A stretch of DNA of 64,000 nt, taken from contig CAIIXF020000012.1 of assembly GCA_903813345.2 (NCBI GenBank), positions 12,630,932 to 12,694,931 of the forward strand, written 5' to 3'. The notes below the pieces were generated by a model. That model was not told the origin of the DNA and did not search any database. It saw only the letters and a list, made by a program, of their open reading frames with translations. This DNA comes from Owenia fusiformis. Taxonomy: Eukaryota; Annelida; Polychaeta; Sabellida; Oweniidae. The position numbers and the translations under genes are program-made. Each line of letters opens with the position of its first letter. Position 1 is the stretch's first letter. Of the stretch, positions 36,801 through 47,135 are shown in pieces.

Positions 36801-37827
36801 AATTACTACTTATACCTAGTATTACTAGTTATACCTAGTATTACTAGTTATACCTAGTATTACTACTTATACCTAGCATTACTAGTTATACCTAGTATTA
36901 CATTTGCTACTACTTACCTAGTATTATCATTTAGTATTGGCCCTCGATTGATTGAACATTAAAGTAGTTGACTTGAGAATTGCAACGGTTTGGTTAAGGC
37001 GGTATCAGAGGACACTAAAGCCTAGTATCATCAAATGGCGTTGATTCTTTAGGAACTAACTTTAGTGAAATAAGGATTCGTGAATGTGTTACAGATCGGT
37101 TGTAAGAATATAAACCTGTAAAGCAGGCCCATGCGTTACATGTATGTATTTGTACTTAACTAAGCCGTTCTAAAAATGCCCTTAACAATAAAAGTAGTTT
37201 GAATATGTACTTGTTCATCTTAAAAATTTGATCAAGTCTTAAAATGTTCTTTTTTCAGAGAAAAAAAAGTCGTGCGGTAACTATGCGCAGTTTGAAGAAA
37301 AAACTTGTCGACAACTGATTCAACATGGAAGAAAGATTTGTAATTCAACGGTCACATTAACTTTAAGATATGACTACTCATTGCCAACTTTACAGAATTC
37401 TGTCAATTTCATCAGAGAAAAGGAGGGGCAGGTTATTCTTTTCTCTAACGGCCTTCACAACAATTTTGATATACCAAAAACAAAGTTAGCTTTGCACAAA
37501 TACTTAGAAACATTGGGTAGTAAAATCTTTAAGCGAAACAAAATGGATAATCATACCACACCAAGAATGGTATTTATGAGCCCACACCTTCCTGGTCTTA
37601 TGAAAAGTCCCCGATATTGGAATACCCAAGGGACTAAGAATGTGACAACGTACACATCTGAAATGCGAACATTTCTATCAAAATACAATATTCCAACATT
37701 TAATACCCATGTATTGACTAACCATTCATTCAGCTTCGATGGCACCCACTTTGGTTATGGACTTAACCACCAATTGGCCCAGACGCTGCTGAACTATATA
37801 AGCCAACATGAATGGGGAGCTGATTAG
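30866..37827 (+). CDS. Type II membrane SGNH/PC-esterase-like protein, copy B
   Basis: Exons 30866-31541 and 37259-37827, joined in phase 1 exactly as in copy A; 414 residues. It starts MVWKRLEICISFMTLL with one membrane anchor. It keeps the cysteine-rich block, the CVGDSLVRHFHTALL nucleophile region and SFDGTHFGYGLNHQ at the end. It differs from copy A throughout (for example EKKKSCGNY against EKKKNCGYF), so this is the older of the two duplications. The 5.7-kb intron has been filled by a MITE (32059-32430), a mariner inverted-repeat element (32594-33586), a smaller mariner-type MITE (35192-35611) and short tandem repeats. An open frame runs upstream of 30866, but the ATG conserved with copy A is preferred. 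Confidence 0.78.
31830..32050. repeat. Tandem repeat, unit about 70 bp
   Basis: Four imperfect units around CCTGTAATATTATCGACAAG, with GTTCTTTTGATGGTTGAAC-like spacers. It abuts the left end of the MITE at 32059. Confidence 0.65.
32059..32430. mobile_element. Mariner-type MITE, intact copy
   Basis: 372 bp, ends GTCCATTTGTCA and TGACAAATGGAC, TA on both sides. Includes TTAGCTGGGTTGCC and, inverted, GGGCAACCCAGTTAA. A second copy (49522-55544) is interrupted by a large insertion. Confidence 0.85.
32594..33586. mobile_element. Mariner-type element with about 220-bp inverted ends
   Basis: CAGGGTGACCGG at the left and CCGGTCACCCTG at the right, TA on both sides. The long arms each carry the C-terminal part of a Tc1/mariner transposase: NPLDFFLWGNLKDNVY on minus at 32754-32954, and a similar NPADFFLYGYLKDNLY on plus near 33220-33290. 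The element is thus a head-to-head duplicate of a transposase tail with no catalytic core left. Confidence 0.8.
33587..35189. other. Intron stretch of SGNH copy B without recognised content
   Basis: AT-rich intron sequence. An 80-codon frame at 34000-34242 has no family pattern. A short hairpin GACTAACTTTC/GAAAGTTAGTC lies near 34240. Confidence 0.4.
35192..35611. mobile_element. Mariner-type MITE with CAGGTGACCC ends
   Basis: 420 bp, left end CAGGTGACCCTAAAAA, right end TTTTTCTGGGTCAACCTG, TA on each side. No coding sequence. Confidence 0.65.
36000..36508. mobile_element. Composite dispersed repeat
   Basis: The left half (36040-36250) matches 60420-60715 (GTCGTAGTAATGGCGG, TCATGTTCGAATC, TAGACCTC). 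The right half (36255-36508) matches 897-1135 inverted. So two repeat families, or two parts of one, are joined here. Confidence 0.6.
36783..36935. repeat. 18-19 bp tandem repeat
   Basis: Seven or so units of TTATACCTAGTATTACTAG. Confidence 0.8.
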
Positions 37828-38020
37828 GATAATGTCGATGGGCCAACATTTTTAGAAGTGATACCATTTTAGAGATTTGTTTTGGCAGCAACTCACTAAA
37901 ATTCACATTTAAGTAAACTCTCTTTACTAAGTCATTTTAATAACTGCTTAAAAAATCTAGGCCATGGGTATATTTTTTCTCACTTAAAAATAGAAAAATG
38001 AAAAATATACCCATCATCTT

Positions 38021-38874
38021 CACTGGTAGGTATCAAGATGCGGTAACGGCTGTTATCCTCTCATCTAAGATGACAGACGATAAGACTTGATTTCGATATT
38101 TTTTGTTTTCATCGAATTAAACTACTTTATAATTTACGCAATGCTTTGATATTCGAACTTGATAAGCCGTATATATCATGCAAACTTTGGAGTATGTTCT
38201 TAAATCATACGTGGACGCCACAATTCAAAAATATGTTACACCGCTTAAGGGAAGGTAATTGGAAGTGCATGATGCAATAACTGACACGTCGGTTTCCAAG
38301 ATGATGCGGTTACTGTATGAAGTTAATAAACCGATTGTATAAATACTGTAAAACTATAAGGCCGGCGAATATGTTTAAAATTTAGCTAGGTCGAACAGTG
38401 GAAAGAGGAGTGTTAATTACTTAAAAGGGTACATTGGGTCTGCTAAAGTCGATGGGACGATGTTGATTAAATAATTGAAATTGAGATCTTGGGAATGAAG
38501 ATAATGTGAGCCCTCATTTGTCATATAGTAGGTTTCGCATTGTGAATTGGCTCTCCCTTGTAAACTCTCATAACGTTACCGCTTCACCACAGATCAGTTA
38601 CCGTAGCATTTCCAAAATCTGAATCTAAGTTACCTTCCCTTAAGCGGTGTAACATATAGTCGAATAATGGCTCCCACGTATGATTTAAGAACAAATGGTC
38701 ATACCCCAAAGTTTTCATGATATATAAGGCTTATCAAGTTCAATTATCAACGCACTACGTCAATTATAAACTAGTTTAATTCGATGAAAACAAAAATATC
38801 GAAATCGACACTTTTCGTCCGCCATCTTAGATGAGAAGGTAACGGCCGTTATCGCACCTTGATATCTACCAGTG
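38021..38874. mobile_element. TIR element with 240-bp arms and CACTGGTAG ends
   Basis: Ends CACTGGTAGGTATCAAGATG and TTGATATCTACCAGTG; arms run to about 38260 and from about 38635 (TACACCGCTTAAGGGAAGGT in both). ATCTT flanks both sides, suggesting a 5-bp duplication. No transposase in the 370-bp middle. Confidence 0.75.
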
Positions 38875-40130
38875 ATCTTGATACAGTTTTGATGGGCCTG
38901 TTGCTAACATACTGTACTAAATACGTGTAAACACATGCAACGTACTAAAGAAGAGAACAGTGAAATTGGTTTCATCTGTTTATTTCATTCATAATTTATA
39001 CATCAAATCCTGATAATTTGTATATTGATATTCTGTATACATTTACAAGGGTGCTCATCGAGATGTTCATGCCTGGCCAGTATTATCTTGCTGTATTTTT
39101 TTTAATTTTCAAATTTTGAATAATTGTCTCGTAAATTGCATTTTAAGCAAAAATATGTTGTGGCTTATTTAAAGAGATATTAGAACATCACAAATGTGAT
39201 GGAGGTATTTTAACCCAACCTGTTATAACAAATTTATTTGAATGCTTTGTATGAATAGATCTAACAGATTGTCATATATTGTCTAAAATATTCCAAGAAT
39301 ATATTGGTGCATGGCGGCGGTGTGGTTGAAGATGAACAACGATATTTTACAAAAGGCCAAAGATTTGTTAAAGGTAAAAGTTGCTTGGAATTTTAGTACA
39401 AGATTCAATAATTTTTTTCCAATTTCCAAAACTTACAGATGAAATCTGATTGAATGCAGTAATCGACTCATATTGCGCAAAATTATGCGTTTATACAGGC
39501 GCCAGGAGTTTTACAATGTCCGATTACAATGGAGGGTATGTCCTGGCGATCCACGTCGGTGTGGTCGTAACCCAACAGTTGTCGCAGAAATACATATACA
39601 ATTTGTCAGCGCAGCTATTCCATATGAATATCTGAAACGTGTAATTAAAGCTGCACTATACTTAATTTAGAAGAAAAAAGTAATCATTGAAACGTGTTAC
39701 CCACACACTAGCTCAATTATGACACAAAGTTTGATTTGCTTTAATATTGGACCAAGGGAAAAGTAACTCACATAGAAAAAAGCATTTGTAGTTCAGGGAT
39801 CATTAGACATGCATGCACATGTTAAACAAAGTGCATGTTTTAAATTATTATTGGTTTAAAAGATGGCGACACTTCTATAAAAATGAATGTATCATGTAAT
39901 ACAAACAACTCTGCCATCTTTCAATGACATTGATAAAAATTTAATATATAAAGCTTGACAGATCGAAAATATTTTTTGATAATTTATTGTAAGCTTTGAT
40001 GTGGTCCATTTGAGCTGTTGTTGGTGTCAAATCAAAGATAAGGTTTTATCAACACATTGGACATACTATGAAATTTAAATGTAAGTCTTTATTTGCCCAA
40101 AAATGTTGAAAATCCCCAAAGTGCGCCTTT
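38875..40130. other. Spacer with one coding-like fragment
   Basis: Around 39450-39670 both plus frames are open. The segment ending TTTGTCAGCGCAGCTATTCC (39604 on) is the source or a copy of the tandem repeat at 40131. No protein family recognised. Confidence 0.4.
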
Positions 40131-40311
40131 AAGTTTGTCAGCGCAGCTATTCAAAAGGAATATCTGAAACGTACAAATAAGTTTGTCAGCGCAGCTATTC
40201 CAGATGAATATCTGAAACGTGCAACTAAGTTTGTCAGCGCAGCTATTCCATATGAATGTCTGAAACGTGCAACTAAGTTTGTCAGCGCAGCTATTCCATA
40301 TGAATGTCTGT
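40131..40311. repeat. 48-bp tandem repeat
   Basis: Four units of AAGTTTGTCAGCGCAGCTAT plus TCCATATGAATATCTGAAACGTGCAACT-like remainder. A single matching unit stands alone at 39603-39645. Confidence 0.85.
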
Positions 40312-40558
40312 TATACTGTTACGCCATGCACTGTGCTTTGAGTTTCCCATTGGCGTAGCTAGTCATGAGACAGGCGAGGCAATTGGCTCAAATTGCTTAA
40401 CATATTTTTGCAGACGTTTTTTTTATAAAACAGTAGAATTGAAGTCATAGGGGAGAAATGTGCCTGGTTCAGCCTTTGACTTTGCCTAATTGTGTATGCT
40501 AGCTGCGCCAATGTATTGGCATCAGTGTAGAATTTAACGCATGTACGCATGTACTTAC

Positions 40559-43500
40559 ATTCTTCACTTGCCAAGGATCAGAACCTGATGATGTTTGCTT
40601 TATATACAAATAATCCGCAGGTAGGCCAGTTGAAATGTACGGCCCATACAAGTCCCATCTAAAAAACAATCCAATGGGCATGTCAGTCATATTAATAAGA
40701 TATATACATTTATTCCATGATGGAGAAATTCCCTGCAATCTGATTGGTCCACGTGACTTAAGTATATCCTGTATTTACACGCACATTCCACTAAGCGTTG
40801 AATACATAGTGAAAATGGCGTGCCAGCGTGGGGATACGGTCAAGTATCCCAACGCCCCAGATTTGATTTGAACGTCTGTATTTCACTCTGCTAGCGCATC
40901 GTGAAATACGACCTCATCGGAAGAATATTTTCTGTATTTCACTCGAATCATTGAATAACTTATATATAGTATGCCGTTTATACATGTGTCAAATAAATTT
41001 GCTCTCACCCTTAACTTTAACATCCACATTATTTTGCATAACTTTTTGTCTGCATGATATCTGATGAATTGTTCTTATTAGCACATTTAAACTAGGCTTA
41101 ATGGGGCAACTCTACAAGAGGTTTTAGATGACTAGCTCAAGTAGATGCACAAAATTTCATACTCTTGAAATTAAGGGGGAGAACATATTTATTTGACACC
41201 CGTGTATATTTACCTAATATGTAAATTAAATGTAATTGTTTTTTGCAATTGCTTTAACATGCTTATTCTTTGAAATAAAAAAATTATAAAAAAAAGAAAA
41301 AAAAAATTAAAAAGGTGCATGATGCTTTATCAATCATATTCTTCATTTTCTGTATTATCATATGTAATATTTAGAGGTACAATACGTTATGGAGAAAACC
41401 AATAATATTAAATATGGTTAGTAAAAAGTAATTGCATTTTTAGGAGTGTTTAAGATGATAAAAAGTTAAAAGCAGAGAAGAATTTTAGGTCAACGATGAA
41501 AGTATTGGGCCTTAATGGCGAAGAAGAAGTTTGAGGGTATAAGATAAAATACAGATAGTAAAAAACCTTAGGACTGTTACAATCTAGTTTTATTAGTTCT
41601 TTCTTGAGACCGCCGATTGTTAAGTGAAAGAAGGAAATGGAAATATTGTCAAATTTATTTGGAATGGAAATGATGAACTTAAAAGACAAGCACTTGTGAA
41701 AGAGCCAATATGTCACCATAATGTTTTGAAAACATACATGTTAAATTGAATGAAAATAATTATATAATACAATATTTTGGAGAGAATTTTATGATAAAGG
41801 TCTTCTATAAATCAATGGAGTCATTCTTAATGGCATCTAGTAAAATTATGGAACCAAGTCCAAAAAAATTGCTGGTAATGGAGTGACAAACATAATTTCA
41901 TATTTAGCGGTGAACAATTATTATTGTTAGTACCTCAGTTTAAATACTCGATTTTGATTGGTCAACGAGCGGTGAATAATTTTTACTGTACACCGCGCAA
42001 TGCATTGCCGGTGAATAATATTCCCAGCATTCCACTAAAATGACGTCATTATCAGACGATAAAATGGCCGCCGTTAGCACTAGCCGTTTCAAAAATGTTG
42101 AAGATGAGGATATTATTAGTCTCTTAGAGAGTAAAGACAGTCAAAATACGAAGAAAAATCTAAAACTTTGTACAAAGCTTTTAGTGGACTTCGCCCAGGA
42201 GAGTAATTTGACTCCATTGAGTGAACTGCCGATATACTGAAATACAACATGAACGTCTCGAGGGTCTGGATCCAACTTCAAGTCAACTTCAAGGGTCAGA
42301 AAAATCTAAGATATTCTTCGGACTAACAAAACAATTATAGACCTCTCCATTCGGTTTACTGTCAAAATTATATCCCTCGACTGTAAACCTCGACCTACGG
42401 TCTCGGTTTACAATCTCGGGATATAATTTTGACAGTAAACCTCTGGAGAGGTCAATAATTGTATATTGGATGCATAACAAGGGTTGATTGTGTAATGTAA
42501 ATGATGACATTTCCTGAACCAGTTGATTGGTTGTACTGAAACTTTCAGGGGCAAATTTCCATAGAACTGTTCTGTTGTGCGAAAGATTTTATTGATGTCA
42601 TTTGTCTAGATAAGGAGACATTGCCTACTTCAATGGTCTCCTTTTCTCCGGCCACCCCGTACAATACAGTGTAGATGTGAGATTGAGATAATAGTTATCT
42701 CGCCGTAGAGGAAGGGGTCATTTGGTATTGTTTCTTGTGTTTGATCTGACAATTCTCCCTTTTAAAAGAAATCTCTTGATTTTTAAAGCTACTCATGGAC
42801 AAATGAAGATATCGTTTTGTTCTAGTACTTACTGCCCACGTTCTTTGTCATCGCCGACATTATCGAATTGAATCCAACTTGAACTGGCCCAATTGAAAGG
42901 AGCCGGTCCAACCCATCTCCAAAATTGAATCGAGAAAAGAGCATCGGTCTTTGAGTTAGCAGCGTTCTTAGAAGTGAGAGTATACATCTTGTATCCACAT
43001 TTTGTTGCTTGTGCTGACGATATCAGTTTTGGGGTCGGCTCCTTCTCCTCCTTCTGATCGTCACCTTTCTCTGAAATCATATATTATAAATATTATTACC
43101 AATATCGTATTGCAAGAGCATGTAATATGTTTTGATATTTTCTCGATTTGTATTGCTGAAACATATTTTCAGGGTTAAAGGTTTTTTATTGTCCTCATAA
43201 TCTAAACAATGTAAAAGTACATTACCAGGGCCAAGGCGATGCATTATTGGTCCTGTTAATAACCCAGATGCGAGCAAGGTTATCCGTTTCACCACTAGGT
43301 GGCTAATTCGGGGCAGTTAACATGGCAGGTTATTAGATAATTTCTATTTTGATCTTGCAATGAAAGTTTATGGGTCAAAACGATGACAAAAATACTAGTC
43401 ATTCACTCTGTCTTGATGACTGAGTATGGACCAAATAAAGTTATAGAATGACAGTTCCCCAACTTCATCGAAAATAAACAATTGCAGAAACATTGATATT

Positions 43501-44822
43501 TTTACTGCATATGTGACCAATCTCAATCAACAATAAACCTGTGACCATACTGCCCTCTATTCAATAAATTAAAGTTTAAACTGACTGAAGACGGGCTTGA
43601 ACGAACTACTTCAAAATTGACATTTTTATGTTTTTTCATGAACTTCATGAACGTGCTCGGACAGGAAGGTGCTCTAGAACTTCGAGCGTGTTAAAATGTT
43701 AATACACGTAGCGCCCATCCCCCTTTGGTACGTTCATTTTGTTCTAGATAAAGAACTGTATCACATCAAACTAGTTCTCAACCGTTCTTTCCAGTCCTAC
43801 AACAAATTCGTAATACGGGCTAAATCTGTCTATGGTCGGGAAATATGTCTAAAACAACATAATAATAATTTGAATCACAAAGATCCCGTGATATGGACTC
43901 CCATCGATCGCGAGATCATTCACAACGACAAGTCTTTAGAGATCCCACTTTGCTTTACGTCATTTTACGTTGCTTTGGTGTACGTCAAACTTATTCTTAG
44001 AACAAAATCATTGATCATAAGAAAGTATGGCCCTAGCGTTAATTTTGAGATATAAAAGATTAGACTACATTTTCCCGGAAATACTAGTAATCAAAAGATA
44101 GTGGAACTCACCTGACGTGTCATATTTCGGTGGTCGTCTGGGTGGTAGGACGCCGGGTGGCTCTGAAAAAAGACAATTACTTTTACTGACATTCTTTAAG
44201 GAGTCGATTCACAATCGAGGCTTTAATTGAGGCTGTTTTAAAGGAAATGAACGAATTTAGTCACCCACAATTCTTTAAATTGTGAGCTTTTTATAGAATA
44301 CTATCATTGTTCATTTCTTACACTGTACAATTTACACACATGCGCATATGGTAGATGAATTAAAAATTATTCTAACGTTCAAAGGCACATAAATTCAGTA
44401 ATTTCGAGTTGTCATCGAAAATTTTGTTCGGCTTGGGGAGCCTGTCATTTTTTAAACTAAGAAAACTTCACGAATTATTTTTTAACCCATAGGTTTTGTA
44501 TACCAAAGGAAATTAAATACACCATGCAATGGGTATATCATTTGCGGATAACTTTCTTTTCAAAATTTCATAGAAAATACGTTAAAGTTCAGTAAGAACG
44601 CTTCAAATTTTACGGCAGTAAGTCATTTTTACAGAACAGTTTTGATAATCATATTAAAATCAAGACTACTTAATCACTTATTAAACAACATTCGATGTTT
44701 GGTTAATGTTATATATCAATGGGTAGGTAGGCCTACTTACTTTTACCCTTCTTACCAGCCAACCCCGGTGTCACTGCAACAGTAAATACGACGAAACAGA
44801 CGAACCAAGTCAGATATTGCAT
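40559..44822 (-). CDS. Secreted PLAT/LH2-domain protein (3' end not found)
   Basis: Minus-strand exons 44822-44741, 44162-44112, 43070-42833 and 40658-40559 join in phase and give 157 codons. The start MQYLTWFVCFVVFTVAVTPG is a signal peptide. Next come a basic and proline-rich linker (KKPPGVLPPRRPPKYD), an acidic patch (EKEPTP) and a PLAT domain: CGYKMYTLTSKNAANSKTDA, FDNVGDDKERGQWDLYG, and LPADYLYIKQTSSGSDPWQV as the late strand. The phase-2 junction restores the family's ERGQ motif. PLAT domains bind lipids or proteins at membranes, as in lipases and lipoxygenases; no enzyme domain is seen. The last exon must lie to the left or the message ends by read-through soon after 40559 (a stop follows 19 codons on). 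Introns hold a Crypton piece and palindromes. Confidence 0.7.
42040..42240 (+). mobile_element. Crypton-type tyrosine recombinase fragment
   Basis: Reads MAAVSTSRFKNVEDEDIISL followed by LESKDSQNTKKNLK and LVDFAQESNL. This is the N-terminal core-binding pattern (RF...LLESKDSKNTKK) shared by animal Cryptons and their KIAA1958/ZMYM-type relatives. It stops at TGA after 66 codons, well before the catalytic domain. It lies in an intron of the PLAT gene on the other strand. Confidence 0.65.
42331..42462. repeat. 132-bp palindrome
   Basis: ACAATTATAGACCTCTCC at one end faces GGAGAGGTCAATAATTGT at the other; arms continue through GTTTACTGTCAAAATTATAT. A small foldback element is likely. Confidence 0.75.
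42478..42659. mobile_element. Solo end of the 32594-type mariner element
   Basis: Matches the right arm of 32594-33586 (GAACCAGTTGATTGGTTGTA, AATGGTCTCCTTTTCTCCGG) and ends CCACCCCG before TA. The other end is missing. Confidence 0.7.
43240..43335 (-). repeat. Dispersed repeat shared with 59759-59845
   Basis: GCCACCTAGTGGTGAAACG (minus) here pairs with GCCACCTGGTGGCGAAACTG there, along with CCTGCCATGTTA and CTCGCATCTG segments. Short non-coding repeat, family unknown. Confidence 0.55.
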
Positions 44823-44910
44823 CTTCGCTCAATGTGTTCTTCGGTGATAGTGGCTACTGTACGCGCAGTCTCGGTCCTCGATGGATAAATTCCACCGGAC
44901 CAAAGTATCG

Positions 44911-44917
44911 TTTTATA
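44911..44917 (-). promoter_or_regulatory. TATA box of the PLAT gene
   Basis: On the minus strand GGTATAAAACG lies 90 bp before the ATG at 44822, in a fitting position for a core promoter. Confidence 0.55.
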
Positions 44918-46155
44918 CCAGGACTACATATCGTTAATTACTAAATCTATTCAATTTGATAGTGAAAGAGTCTAAATAAAACTGAATGTTTAATGACCTA
45001 CCTACACATTCACGATATTTTAAAAAATGAAACATGAAAACTTCCCATTGTTTTCAATTGATACTTGTGCATGTATTTGAAACATGTAGGTTGTCTTATG
45101 GCCCATTATTATAGAACTTCATGATAATCTGCTTTAGAATCAAAAATTGAAAATATCCAGCTCTCAATAGTGTTTATTGCTTTCAATTGAAACATTGAAA
45201 AGCATTGTGAAAATATGATTTTTTATTATCATTTCATCATTGTATTGCGAACAATTGCGATTATTTCCATCATCCGAGGGCGTTTGTGTGTGAGCCATAC
45301 AGAATGTTCCATGTATGCTGAGGATAACAGCCTGGTCGTGCAGCTAGAAACATACTACGTCCAACTACAACTAGACACGTATACCGATAGGGTAAAATGA
45401 CATCAGTAAATCGAAATACAGCGTTTTTTAAATTGCAATATTGAAACCTGTATAGTTATATCGAACATAGATGACATATTCACAATCGTTGATTTCTTTG
45501 GATCTTCCTAAATTATGGTAGTATAAAAAGAATATTCATAAAAAGATGGCAGTGTAATCTAGCTGTAGAGAGAATACTCCGAGGCATTTTGTTCTTTCAG
45601 TTTTTGGCGCACGTACTCCATTCTCTTACATTTCGTAGCACTGGAAGTATACGAAATGTTCCACAGTTTTTAGCCCGGAGGTTTGTAAGTACTCATTTCT
45701 TTCGGCGTTTTGACAGAATGTGAGCCTTTTTCTAATTTCTCGGGATAGAGAACTTTTCAAATCGTATCTAAAGCATGACCACTATTTGGAGAAAATTGAC
45801 CATTTTCTTTTACAAAAAATCATCATAGTTTCCACAATACCAGCTCAACCATCTTGAAATAATAATTAGAGTACAGGATAATCATTATACATCGTCTAGA
45901 CAGTTCAGTTTCCACATTTATTGGAAGATTTCAGAGAAATTAATTTTTCTTTGGAAGTGTACGAAGTGAAGGAGGTGTACGAAGTGCAGGAGATGTACAA
46001 AGTGAAGGGCATTGAACATCCACTATGAAATAGTGAACTCATTTTGTTGGCTACTTATTTTACTGTATGACTGATTTAGACAAAGGGGAATCAAATGCAT
46101 AGATAGAGACTAATTTCTCCAATGCAGACAGCTTTAAAGTGACGTGTGATACACA
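44918..46155. other. Spacer upstream of the PLAT gene
   Basis: Around 45640 and 45955-46015 short words such as TGTACGAAGTG recur. No gene recognised. Confidence 0.4.
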
Positions 46156-46159
46156 TTAA

Positions 46160-46683
46160 CCCTAGAAGCCCTGAGGGGGGGTGTCAAAATGACTATCATG
46201 ATGTAATCATCAGCTGCAATAGACAAAATCGGAAAAAGCTAGCACCATTTCTACAATACTGTTGTCGTTTGAATAAAATTACGCAATCTTACATCATCAA
46301 AGTTGTTAATATTATTACACCAAATTGTAGAAAATTAAATGAAGTATATCTTGGGAAAGTTTGAACATCCTAGCTTTATTAGTTTGTTATGAATTTATTA
46401 TGACGTAATCATCAGCTCCAATCGACAAAATCGGAAAAAAGCAAGCACTAATTCTACCATCCGTGTTGTCTTTAGAATAAAATTACGAATCATGGTTACA
46501 TCATCATGGTTGTTAAAGTTATTACATCAAGTTGTAGAGAATTGAATGAAGTATATTTGGGGAAAGTTTGAACATCTCTAGTTCTACTAATAAAAAATTT
46601 ACAATGGGGTGCCCTTTTGACCCCCCCTTACCCCTTAGGTGTTCGTGTAACTTTTTTTTACCTTAGGGCTTCTACATGTAGGG
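46160..46683. mobile_element. piggyBac-like MITE with internal duplication
   Basis: Starts CCCTAGAAGCCCTGAGGG and ends TTAGGGCTTCTACATGTAGGG, with TTAA on both sides (46156-46159, 46684-46687). CCCTAGAA at a TTAA site is typical of piggyBac. Inside, about 180 bp occurs twice (46193-46375 and 46399-46580), each with ATCATCAGCTNCAAT and GACAAAATCGGAAAAA. Confidence 0.8.
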
Positions 46684-46764
46684 TTAAAGAAATAAACTTG
46701 TTCCATATGATGGGTAGATGTTTCAAGGGCAATAAAGTGTATGAATCTGCTTCAAAATGTAAGT

Positions 46765-46810
46765 GTTCAAAAGTAAGTGCTCAAAAGTAAGTGCTCAAAA
46801 GTAAGTGCAT
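46765..46810. repeat. 16-bp tandem repeat
   Basis: Three units of AAGTAAGTGCTCAAAA. Confidence 0.75.
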
Positions 46811-47135
46811 GACACTTGAAAATATTTTTCAATAATACGCATCTCGTGCATCAAAGTCTGAAACACCATCTTTGAGGAATGCTGATAAGTCCACATTGTG
46901 CTGAGTCCATGGAGGGCTTAAATCCTTAAACGAACCCTAAGGTGTGTTGATTGGGTGCTTTTATGCAACAGTATTGATGATATCATGTTCCAACGATTAC
47001 ATGTGTACATTGATAATGGGTGCGTTTACAAATGAAAGGTAATAGTACCAACAAAAAGTTCTAAAAAGCAAGCCCAAGCAAGCAAGCTTTAGTTTTTTTG
47101 AAATTTTTATTTAGTTCTATAACTGTGAAAGAAAG

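Noticed and set aside
43696-44055. 119-codon plus-strand open frame
   Set aside because: No known pattern and it lies in an intron of the minus-strand PLAT gene; kept out as probable chance.
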